Assembly (NCBI GenBank): GCA_937889645.1 | Contig: CALBZE010000030.1 | Coordinates: forward strand, 1 to 20,508 | Length of the DNA stretch: 20,508 bases | DNA from: an uncultured bacterium | GTDB taxonomy: Bacteria > Gemmatimonadota > Gemmatimonadetes > Longimicrobiales > RSA9 | Reading direction: 5' to 3' | Shown: positions 7,939-15,047 of the stretch, in pieces | How positions within the stretch are numbered: position 1 is the first letter of the stretch | Layout: every line of letters starts with the position of its first letter | Notes under the pieces: generated by a model | Seen by the model: only the letters and a program-made list of their open reading frames with translations | Told to the model about the DNA's origin: nothing | Databases searched by the model: none | Program-made: the position numbers and the translations under genes

Positions 7939-8280
7939 GAGCCGCCTCCCCTCCCGATGACCGCGTGGCGCGGCCGGCGTCGCCGGGCCGCCGTTTCGCG
8001 CGAGGGGAAATGCAAGACGCGGGCTATGGGGGCGGGGTGGGTGACGCGGGTTGGGGGTCGCGTGGGTTCGGGGTGGCGCGGGTGTGGACGGCGCGGCGGT
8101 GGCGCGCACGCACACGGGTGTGGTACGCGCGCGACGACGGGGCGCGGGCGGGGTTTGGGCAGGGCGTGCGGGTGGTCGGGGCTCCGGTGGTGCGGCTCTT
8201 GATCCACGGGGGCACGGAATCGAGCGCAAACGAGGAAGCCCGGGCGAGCGGCGCGGGCGGCGGCATCGCGGGAGGGATCG
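7939..8280. other. Divergent intergenic region with a dense G-tract cluster (8028-8082)
   Basis: This 342-nt gap separates the GT operon (leftward) from the deacetylase gene (rightward). The plus strand carries at least seven runs of three or more G within 55 nt: 8028-8032, 8034-8037, 8039-8041, 8048-8050, 8053-8057, 8064-8066 and 8070-8073, with another at 8080-8082. This meets the usual G-quadruplex pattern several times over. Promoters for both directions must lie here, but no convincing -35/-10 pair was found. ORFs that read through the gap are extensions of genes in a high-GC background and show no domain. Confidence 0.45.
7945..7955 (-). promoter_or_regulatory. Very strong Shine-Dalgarno for the GT operon
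   Basis: The minus-strand sequence GGGAGGGGAGG lies 6 nt before the ATG at 7938. It fixes that start and suggests high translation initiation for the first gene; the three downstream genes rely on overlap coupling. Confidence 0.7.
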
Positions 8281-9402
8281 ATGCACGGGACGGTGCTCGA
8301 AGCGCCGGCGCGACGTGGACCATCGGGCCGGGGTGCGGATCGCGGCATTGGCGGCCGCGTGCTCGAGGCGCTGGCGCGACGCCGTTTGCCGGGCGTGATC
8401 CTGTGCTACCACGGGATCGCGCGGACGGCGCCGGCGCGGTCGATCCACGTCTCGCCGGAGGAGCTGGCGAGCGCGATCGAGCTGCTGCGGCGGGTCGCGA
8501 CGCTGGTGCCATTGCGGGAGATCGTGGAGCGCGTGCGTGCGGGCCGGAGCACGGCCGGGCTCGCGGCGCTCACCTTCGACGATGCGTACGCCTCGGTGGC
8601 GGCCGAGGCGGGCGAATTGCTTCGACGCGAGTCCGTGCCGATCACGCTGTTCGTGGTGACGCGTGCCGCGCGGACCGGCGCGCGATTCTGGTGGGACCGG
8701 CTGGAGTCGCTGGCGTACGGCCTGGACGGATCGGCGTGGTTGCGGCTGCTCCAGCGGCTGGGGGTGCCGGAGCGGTATCGGTCCGCGTCCGGCGACGGCG
8801 CAGCCCGGTTCGGGCTGCTCAGGGCGTGGGTGCTGCGTCATCACGCCGGTCGCGAGCCACAGGGACTGAGCGATGTGGCGGAGGAGTTCGAGGCGGCGCC
8901 GGTCGAAGGGCCGGGAATCGGGGCCGAAGGGGCCGAGGAACCGGGTCGTACGGCGGACTCTACCCCCACGGCTCCGGACCGCGCGATGACGTTCGACGAG
9001 TTGGACCGACTCGCCGCGTCGCCGCTGGTGGACGTGGGCGTCCACACAGCGACGCACGCGGTGCTGCCGCTACTTTCGGACGACGAGGTGCGGCGGGAAG
9101 TGCGGGAGTGCTACGCGACGCTGCGCGAGCGCTGGCCGGGAGCCGTGCCGGTACTGGCGGCGCCGTACGGCCTGGTCGACGACCGGATCGTGCGGCTGGC
9201 TCAGGAGGCGGGGATGGCGGCGTCGCTCACGCTGAGCGACAACACGCTGGCCGTCGCCGGCCCGGGCCGTGGGATCCCGCGGTTGGGGATGAGCCGCGGC
9301 GACCCGCTGTGGAAGCTGCCGCTGCGGTGCGCCGGCGTGGCCGAGCGGGTGCGGCGGTGGCGGACGGGGCGGGCGGACGCCGCCCCAGAGTTGCCGGTAT
9401 GA
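8281..9402 (+). CDS. Polysaccharide deacetylase family protein (CE4 / NodB-like)
   Basis: Members of this family remove N- or O-acetyl groups from polysaccharides using a divalent metal. The 373-residue product has LCYHGI (41-46), the metal-site motif TFDD (98-101), the second motif HTATH (H255, H259) and APYG (294-297), all in the expected order. FWWDR at 136-140 is common in deacetylases of EPS clusters. A long variable insertion (about 140-240, rich in Gly, Ala and Glu at its end) separates motifs 1 and 2, longer than in minimal NodB domains. No signal peptide is seen, so the site of action is unclear. GGAGGG at 8271-8276 precedes ATG 8281. It is coupled to the downstream VanZ-like gene by an ATGA overlap at 9399-9402. 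It probably edits the sugars made by this locus. Confidence 0.9.
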   Translation: MHGTVLEAPARRGPSGRGADRGIGGRVLEALARRRLPGVILCYHGIARTAPARSIHVSPEELASAIELLRRVATLVPLREIVERVRAGRSTAGLAALTFDDAYASVAAEAGELLRRESVPITLFVVTRAARTGARFWWDRLESLAYGLDGSAWLRLLQRLGVPERYRSASGDGAARFGLLRAWVLRHHAGREPQGLSDVAEEFEAAPVEGPGIGAEGAEEPGRTADSTPTAPDRAMTFDELDRLAASPLVDVGVHTATHAVLPLLSDDEVRREVRECYATLRERWPGAVPVLAAPYGLVDDRIVRLAQEAGMAASLTLSDNTLAVAGPGRGIPRLGMSRGDPLWKLPLRCAGVAERVRRWRTGRADAAPELPV

Positions 9403-10727
9403 TCCACGCGACGCGCCCGTGGCCCGGTGCGGTCGCGGCGGAGCGGGAGCGGCTGCCGGCGCTCGGCGCGCGGGTCGCGTACGTCGTGGTGATCCTGCTG
9501 GCGACGTTGTCGCGGCTGCAGCCCGAGTTCGACGCGGCCGCGATCGCGGAGCGTCTGGCGCGCGCGGCGCATCCGTCGCTGGGCGCGCGAGACGCGGTGG
9601 ACGCGATTCGGAACGTGGTGCTCTTCGCCGGCTGGGGCGCGGTCTGGCTCGTCACGGCGCGGGGCGGCGCGCGGCGCGCGGTCCGTGGCGCGACGGCGAC
9701 GGGCGCGGCGTTGAGTCTGCTGGTCGAAGCGGCGCAATTGACGTCGCCGGTGCGGACGGCGAGCCCGCTGGACCTGCTCACGAACACGCTTGGCGCGTTC
9801 GGTGGGGCCGTGCTGACGGCGGCGCTGGCGCGTGCGCTCGAGAAATCGATCGGTCGGCGGTCGTTCGTGGGGATGCCCGCCGGCGTCTTCGCGGGCGCGT
9901 ACCTGGGCGTGCTTTTGGCGGAGTCGGTCGCGCCGCTGTTCGGTCCGGGCCCGCTGCCGCGCGCGAAAGGCGGGCCGATTTCGCGGTTCGCGACGGCGCT
10001 CGAGGCATTGGACCCCGCGACGCTGCTCGATTTGCCGGCACGCGACGCCATACTCTTCCTCCCCGCGGGCTTCCTGGGCGTCCTCGCTCTGATCGAGGCC
10101 GGGGCGCCGTCGGCGCGGGCGGCGTGGCGGGCGGGCGCGATCGGGGTCGCGACGGTGGTGGTCGGGGAGATGGGGCACGCAGCGGCCGGTTATCCGATCG
10201 GGCTGGGGACGATCGTCGTACACGGCTCCGCGATCGCGCTCGGCGCGTGGGCGGCGCGGCGGTGGGTGGCGCCGCTGTCGCAGCGGTGGCGCGGCCGGGC
10301 GCGGCCCCGTGCACTCCTCGCGGCGTACGCCACGCTCCTGGCCGGCTGGAGCTGGCGCCCGTTCCGGCTCGAGACGGATCCGTCGGAGCTGACTCGGCAG
10401 TTCTCGGCCGACCGGTTCGTGCCGCTCCGTGCCCTGGGCGAACGGGTCGACCTTTTCAGCGCGGCGGACGTGGTGATCCAGTTCCTGCTCTACCTCCCGC
10501 TCGGCGTCCTCCTGGCCGCGTGGCCGCTGCGCCGCGCCGGCCGCCTCCGCGGCCCCTTCCCCGCCATCTACCTCGCCGTTACGCTCGAGGCGACGCAACT
10601 CGTCGTCGCCGAGCGGTTCTTCGACATCACGGACCTGTTGGTTCAGGCCGCGGGCGCGGGGATGGGGTGGGCGGTCGCCAAGCGGGCGGGGATCGTGCCG
10701 CACGGCGAGGTTGTCCCGCGGCGTTGA
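9399..10727 (+). CDS. Multi-pass membrane protein with three VanZ-like units
   Basis: The 442-residue product contains hydrophobic modules resembling VanZ domains. Unit 1 (about 66-140) has RNVVLF, E110-x2-Q113, D125 and N129. Unit 2 (about 214-288) has the matching DAILFLPAGFLGVL and E257-x2-H260 but lacks the later Asp/Asn. Unit 3 (about 350-428) has LYLPLGVLL, E397-x2-Q400, D409 and D412, preceded by WRPF. VanZ is known from glycopeptide-resistance clusters, where it affects teicoplanin susceptibility. VanZ-like proteins are also common in EPS gene clusters, where their job is unknown. The ATG at 9399 overlaps the deacetylase stop, so the two are co-translated. It ends 7 nt from the convergent ATP-grasp gene. 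The three-unit reading comes from motif spacing by eye. A role in polysaccharide export or modification at the membrane is inference. Confidence 0.82.
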   Translation: MIHATRPWPGAVAAERERLPALGARVAYVVVILLATLSRLQPEFDAAAIAERLARAAHPSLGARDAVDAIRNVVLFAGWGAVWLVTARGGARRAVRGATATGAALSLLVEAAQLTSPVRTASPLDLLTNTLGAFGGAVLTAALARALEKSIGRRSFVGMPAGVFAGAYLGVLLAESVAPLFGPGPLPRAKGGPISRFATALEALDPATLLDLPARDAILFLPAGFLGVLALIEAGAPSARAAWRAGAIGVATVVVGEMGHAAAGYPIGLGTIVVHGSAIALGAWAARRWVAPLSQRWRGRARPRALLAAYATLLAGWSWRPFRLETDPSELTRQFSADRFVPLRALGERVDLFSAADVVIQFLLYLPLGVLLAAWPLRRAGRLRGPFPAIYLAVTLEATQLVVAERFFDITDLLVQAAGAGMGWAVAKRAGIVPHGEVVPRR

Positions 10728-10734
10728 CCGCGCC

Positions 10735-11919
10735 TCACCGTCCTCGGAACCAGTCGATCGTCTCGCGGAAGAACGGCGCGGGGTCGTCGAAGCGAAGGGA
10801 GCAAAAGCGGTCGCCCGGGCGCCACACGAGGAAATCGAGGAGGGCGGTCCACCGCGGCGGCGCGTCCTCGGTGAGCGCGAGTTCCTCGGGCGAGCGGCGC
10901 AGGCGCGCGATCAGGTGGTCGACGTCGCCCCAACCCCAGCGGAGTCGGTTGCCGGGGCGATAGATGGGCGGTGGACCGGTCGGCGCGCCCGTCGCGGCGC
11001 GGACGAGGAGCGCGGGGAAGTCGACGCCGGCGTCGAGCGCGAGTTGGAGCGAGCCCCAGAAGCGCGGGTTGACCTCCATGAGGTGCGGCAGACCGGACGC
11101 CGCGTCGACCTTGTATTCGACCATGGCGACGCCGGACCAGCCGAAGCGCTCGAGGAGCGCGCGGGAGGAGCCGACGAGCCCCCACGGCGGCGCGACGCTC
11201 TCGCAGTAGACGCTGACGCCGCCGGCGGGCGGCTTCTCGCGGAGCCGCTTGTGGGCGAAGACCGCTCGCAGCCGCCCCTCCCACACCAGCAGGAAGACAC
11301 CGATCCCCGGGCCGACGATACGCCGCTGGAGGAGGAGCGGGAACGCGGCGGGCGGATACTCGCGCACGCGTTGTACCAGCTCATCGTGGTTCGCGGCGTG
11401 TCGGACCTCGAGCTTCCGGCCGCGAGCGCCATCCGCGGCGACGGAGCGGTACGGCTTGATCACGAGCGGGAAGCCGACCGCATCGGCGAGTGCGGCCGGG
11501 TCCTGGTCCGGTCGGCTCAGGACGCGCTGCTCCGGCGTCGGAATCCCCATCTCGGCAGCCGCCGCGAGGACGCGCTGCTTGTCCGAGAGAGCATGGAACA
11601 CCTCGAGGTCCGGGAACGGGACGAGGACGTCGCCGATGCGGTCGCGGGCGGCAAGGAGTGCGAGGAGTGACGCCTCGGAGATCGGGACGACGACGTCGAT
11701 CGCCCACTCGCGGACGCGGCGCGCGACGTCGTCGACGAACGCGTCGGCGGATTCGAGCGGGTCGGGCGCAGCGGTGGCGCGAAAGGCATAGCGCGATGCC
11801 CCGGCGAGGCAGCGCGCCCGGGGGGAGAGGACGTGGACCCGGTGCCCGGCGCGGCCGAGCGAGCGGACGACGGCGAGGGCAGCCCGCTGGTCGCCGTCGG
11901 TGACGAGGACCGCGCTCAT
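10735..11919 (-). CDS. ATP-grasp domain protein (carboxylate-amine ligase-like)
   Basis: A cytoplasmic ligase-type enzyme of 394 residues that would use ATP to activate a carboxylate through an acyl phosphate. The N-terminal pre-ATP-grasp domain begins MSAVLVTDGDQRAALAVVRS, with SEASLLALL at 81-89. The ATP-grasp fold has LSDK (111-114), the phosphate-binding lysine in VIKP (153-156), and the magnesium-binding signature MEVNPRFWGSLQ (281-292). Its closest recognisable types are CarB-like ligases found in polysaccharide clusters. Its start (ATG 11919) overlaps the O-antigen ligase stop (ATGA, 11916-11919), making it the last gene of a three-gene operon. It may attach an amino acid or other acid to a sugar of this polymer; that is inference, and the substrate is unknown. 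Confidence 0.88.
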   Translation of the reverse strand: MSAVLVTDGDQRAALAVVRSLGRAGHRVHVLSPRARCLAGASRYAFRATAAPDPLESADAFVDDVARRVREWAIDVVVPISEASLLALLAARDRIGDVLVPFPDLEVFHALSDKQRVLAAAAEMGIPTPEQRVLSRPDQDPAALADAVGFPLVIKPYRSVAADGARGRKLEVRHAANHDELVQRVREYPPAAFPLLLQRRIVGPGIGVFLLVWEGRLRAVFAHKRLREKPPAGGVSVYCESVAPPWGLVGSSRALLERFGWSGVAMVEYKVDAASGLPHLMEVNPRFWGSLQLALDAGVDFPALLVRAATGAPTGPPPIYRPGNRLRWGWGDVDHLIARLRRSPEELALTEDAPPRWTALLDFLVWRPGDRFCSLRFDDPAPFFRETIDWFRGR

Positions 11920-13355
11920 CGTCGCCTCGGCGCAGGAGGGCAGGTGCGGTGGAGCCCGACGACGAGCGCGAGCGTCGAGTAGAGGAGCACGCCGTACGCC
12001 TGCGAGAGGAAGAAGCCGTTGATGCAGTAGGCGATCAGCACGGCGGTCATCGCCTGCCCGAGCGCGCGCTGTGCCGGCGTCGGCGGCGGCGAGCGGGTCC
12101 CGAACGCGACGCCGGCCGTCGTCCGGAACGCGAACCAGAGGACGGCCAGGAAGAGAAAGAGCCCGAAGACGCCGGCCTCGGCACCGATCTGCACGAAGGA
12201 GTTGTGCGCGGCGGCCCATCGCCAGCCGAGCCCGTACTGCTGCCGGCGGGCCTGGGGCGCGAGCAGCCCGTCGGCAACGTCGAAGACGCCGACCCCGACG
12301 CCCAGGATCGGCCGGTCGAGCATGTAGCCGATCCCGCGCTTCCAGATCTCCATGCGGCCGTCCTCTTCGCGCCCCACCCAGTTGTAGTCCATGCTCGGCT
12401 GGAGCAGCGTCCGCATGCGGTTCCAGAAGTCTTCCCGCCCGGCGGCCAGGACGACGCCGATCGCGAGGACGACGGAGACGATGCGGCGGGTGGCCGGGAC
12501 GGACCGATACCCGAGCAGCAGGAATAGCGCGACGGAGCCGAACGCGATGAACGCGGCCCTGGAGCCGCTCTTCACCATCCCGAAAACCGAAAGGATGAGG
12601 GCAAGGAGCGCGGCGAAGCGGACGATTCCGGAGCGGCCCATGGTCAGGAAGAAGACCGAAAGCGGGACGGTCGCGACGACGAGCATCGCGAAGTCGTTGG
12701 CGTCGTAGTACAGCAGGTCCGACATGCGCCCGGCGGTGTAGTCCCGGGACATGTGGAGAGCGAAGAGGGTGTAGAGGGACGCGCCCAGGACCTGTACGCC
12801 GGCGAGGCGGCGCAGGTCGTCGAACGAGCGAATGCTGGCGGCTGCGACCGCTGCGAGGATGACGGTCCTGATGTGGTCGCGTTTGATGAAGTTGTAGCTC
12901 CCCTCTGTGTAGATACTCCCCGGGATCGTGGCGATCAGGAGGAGGGTGAGGATGGCGATCGTCCAGGCGACCGGGTGCCGGAGCCGCCGGAGGCCGCGAC
13001 GCGGATCGTTGTCGAGGAGGAGCAGTACCGCGGCGCCGATGAACGCGATGGACGGGAGTTGGATGGTGCCGAGGATCGGCCAGATCTCCTGGATCCGCCA
13101 AAGCGAGGTGAGGATCGTCAGCGAGACGCAGAACAGGAGCGGATCCCACCCGTCGACGCCAACGGCGCGGACGCGCCCCGAGGCGAGGCTGGGCGGGGTA
13201 CGGGCGGCGACGGCGTGCGGGCCTCCGACGGTCGCCGGCGCCGTGCCGGGCGGTCCGGCCGGCGGGACCGGACCGGGCAGCCCGCCTAGCGGGACAGGGC
13301 CGGGCGGGCCGGCCGGCGGGACGGCGCCACCGGTCACGTCGTCGCCGCGCCTCAT
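11916..13355 (-). CDS. O-antigen ligase / Wzy-type polymerase family membrane protein
   Basis: This protein is expected in the inner membrane with its active loop on the periplasmic side, joining or polymerising lipid-linked polysaccharide units. The 479-residue product has about ten to twelve hydrophobic segments from residue 70 to 468. A large loop at about 305-380 contains GRMEIWKRGIGYM and then RPILGVGVGVF (349-359), followed by AHNSFVQIGAEAGVFG (383-398), the Wzy_C/WaaL signature with its conserved His. The N-terminal 60 residues are unusual: proline/glycine-rich with three tandem 9-residue units at 14-40. The ATG at 13355 overlaps the upstream stop (ATGA). Longer starts further upstream would run inside the GT39 gene and are less likely. 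Ligase and polymerase cannot be separated by sequence; the lone copy next to Wzx favours polymerase. Confidence 0.9.
   Translation of the reverse strand: MRRGDDVTGGAVPPAGPPGPVPLGGLPGPVPPAGPPGTAPATVGGPHAVAARTPPSLASGRVRAVGVDGWDPLLFCVSLTILTSLWRIQEIWPILGTIQLPSIAFIGAAVLLLLDNDPRRGLRRLRHPVAWTIAILTLLLIATIPGSIYTEGSYNFIKRDHIRTVILAAVAAASIRSFDDLRRLAGVQVLGASLYTLFALHMSRDYTAGRMSDLLYYDANDFAMLVVATVPLSVFFLTMGRSGIVRFAALLALILSVFGMVKSGSRAAFIAFGSVALFLLLGYRSVPATRRIVSVVLAIGVVLAAGREDFWNRMRTLLQPSMDYNWVGREEDGRMEIWKRGIGYMLDRPILGVGVGVFDVADGLLAPQARRQQYGLGWRWAAAHNSFVQIGAEAGVFGLFLFLAVLWFAFRTTAGVAFGTRSPPPTPAQRALGQAMTAVLIAYCINGFFLSQAYGVLLYSTLALVVGLHRTCPPAPRRR
13236..13316 (-). repeat. Three tandem 27-bp units encoding a Pro/Gly-rich N-terminal repeat
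   Basis: Within the O-antigen ligase gene, residues 14-22, 23-31 and 32-40 read PAGPPGPVP, LGGLPGPVP and PAGPPGTAP. This 9-residue period gives an 81-bp imperfect tandem repeat. It precedes the first membrane helix, so the segment is probably a disordered cytoplasmic tail whose length may vary between strains. Confidence 0.6.
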
Positions 13356-14866
13356 GGTGTGCCCCTCCCGTCCTGTCGGTCGTGCCCGCACCAGTGCAGC
13401 TCGACCCGGTAGACGCGATAGTCCAGCCGCGGGCGCTGGGTCCGGAGCACGCTGTGGCAGTTCGCGCGGATCCAGGCGTCGACGCCGTCGCCGGCGAGGA
13501 TCAGCCCTTCTCTATGGTAGAAACCGACGAGCCAGAAGCCGCCGGCCTCGGCGAGGGCGCGGTCCAGGCGCGCCGGGCTGGCGGGGAGCTCGGCGAACGG
13601 AATCGCGGGCGAATGGAACCGGTGCAGGTCCGGCACCGGCGCGTAGACGGGCGCGTGGACGCCTCGCTCGATTGCCGCCCGGATGTATTCGTGCGCCGGC
13701 CTCGGGTCGAGGCGAGTCCCGTCGGAGGCGTGCGACACCGTGCCCGGCAGGACGCCCGCGGCGAGGACGGCGACGCACGCGCCGATTACGATGCGCGCCG
13801 CCTTCCGTTCCAAGGCCTCCCCGAGCCGCTGCACCGCCCCGCCGATCGTGACGAAGGCGAGCGGCAGGATCGCGATGGCGTAGTCGCTGTAGACGGCGGT
13901 CACGAGCGAGGCGACGACGAGCAGCCCGATGCCGGTCGCGGCGCCGAGGAGCGCCATCGCGGCCCATCGGCGGTCGGCCGGGCGGGTGGCCAGGAGACCG
14001 AGCCCGCCCGCGATCGCGGCGGCGACGACCACGGGGGATGCCCACTGCGCGATCGCCGGAACGAGGCGCAACGTGGCCGCGACGCCGCGGCTGTCGCCGT
14101 TGCGGAACGCGTCGAGGTTGCCCGTGGCGACGAGGACGCCGAGCCCGAGGAGCGCGCCCGCGGCGAGCGGCATCCAGAGCGCGAGCCACGCGCGACGCGA
14201 CGGCCAGCGCCACGCGACGTCGCCGGAGGCGCGGACGAGGTGGAGCCCGATGACGAACCCGGCGAGCGGGAACACCGTCGTCGGGTGGGACATCGCGCCG
14301 ACGAGGACGAGTGCGAGCACGGCCAGGTAGGCGCGTCGCGCGTCGCGGTCCACGGCGTCGGGGAGGAGTAGGTAGACGAGCGCGGCGACGAGGTAGACGA
14401 GCGACCAGTATCGCGCGAGCTGGCTGGCGTAGATGTGCCAAGGCGAGATCGCGACGAGCGTGGCGGCGATCCAGCCGGCGGTCGCGCCGAACGCCTTGCG
14501 CCCGAGCGCCCAGGTAGCCCACACCCCGGCGATCCCGAAGGCGAAGGCCGGGAGCCGCATGTAGAGCGCCTCGTGGGGGAGCGTCTCGAGCACGAGCCGC
14601 TGGATGAAGAAGTAGAGCGGCCGCGCGTTGGGGCGGTCGAGGTCGAAGGCGCGTTGGTAGGAGAAGACCTCGTCCGCCTCGAGCGGCCAGCTCCCCAAGC
14701 CGTGCAGGCGCAAGAGCGCGGCCAGGGCGAAGGTGGCGCCGAGGGCGAGGACGTGGGCGCGGGTCAGGGTGGAGGTCGTGCCGGCGGCGGCGAGCCGGGC
14801 GAACCGCTCCGCCAGCCAGCCGCGTCGCGCGGGCCCCAGTGGGATTGCGGTGCTCTCGCGGTCCAC
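13352..14866 (-). CDS. GT39/ArnT-like membrane glycosyltransferase (504 aa)
   Basis: This is a GT-C-type integral membrane glycosyltransferase, expected to use polyprenyl-phosphate sugars on the periplasmic side. The 504-residue product starts with a cytoplasmic tail, a first helix at about 37-55, then a periplasmic loop with LEADEVFSY. The acidic pair D65/E66 is the usual catalytic position in the PMT/ArnT fold. Around ten hydrophobic segments follow to about residue 385, then a soluble C-terminal part (about 390-504) ending in a cysteine-containing HWCGHD. The start is GTG at 14866, with GGAG 7 nt upstream; I see no better in-frame ATG. It leads the operon with the ligase and ATP-grasp genes and is divergent from a second GT39-like gene across 181 nt. 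Substrate is unknown. Confidence 0.87.
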   Translation of the reverse strand: MDRESTAIPLGPARRGWLAERFARLAAAGTTSTLTRAHVLALGATFALAALLRLHGLGSWPLEADEVFSYQRAFDLDRPNARPLYFFIQRLVLETLPHEALYMRLPAFAFGIAGVWATWALGRKAFGATAGWIAATLVAISPWHIYASQLARYWSLVYLVAALVYLLLPDAVDRDARRAYLAVLALVLVGAMSHPTTVFPLAGFVIGLHLVRASGDVAWRWPSRRAWLALWMPLAAGALLGLGVLVATGNLDAFRNGDSRGVAATLRLVPAIAQWASPVVVAAAIAGGLGLLATRPADRRWAAMALLGAATGIGLLVVASLVTAVYSDYAIAILPLAFVTIGGAVQRLGEALERKAARIVIGACVAVLAAGVLPGTVSHASDGTRLDPRPAHEYIRAAIERGVHAPVYAPVPDLHRFHSPAIPFAELPASPARLDRALAEAGGFWLVGFYHREGLILAGDGVDAWIRANCHSVLRTQRPRLDYRVYRVELHWCGHDRQDGRGTP

Positions 14867-15047
14867 GGTCGTGCTCCGGACGCGGTGTGTTGCCGGCTTG
14901 CCCGTCGGTGTCGCCGGATAGCGACGGAGGGTGGCAAGGCGCGGGCCAGGGCGGGTAACGGCGCCGTGGCGCGGATGTTCCAGCGTCGGCGGCGCGTTGC
15001 GGGACCCGACCGGTCCGGTCGACCCACCCCTCGCGCCGGAGATGCCG
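14867..15047. promoter_or_regulatory. Divergent promoter interval between two GT39 genes, with a partial sigma54-like site
   Basis: Both flanking operons must be started in this 181-nt gap. On the plus strand, 14932-14946 reads TGGCAAGGCGCGGGC. It has the -24 TGGCA element and GG/GC spacing of exactly 10, but GGGC instead of TTGC at -12, so it is only a partial match. It would give a leader of about 90 nt to ATG 15048. No convincing sigma70 pair was found on either strand. Confidence 0.25.

Noticed and set aside
8191..8206. A minus-strand TGGATC-N5-CCGCA sigma54-like match in the divergent gap
   Set aside because: GG/GC spacing is right, but most of the remaining consensus is missing; this is expected by chance in such DNA.
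7965..9398. A long plus-strand extension upstream of the VanZ-like gene
   Set aside because: It lies in a shadow frame of the deacetylase gene. The VanZ-like protein begins sensibly at ATG 9399 with a stop/start overlap.
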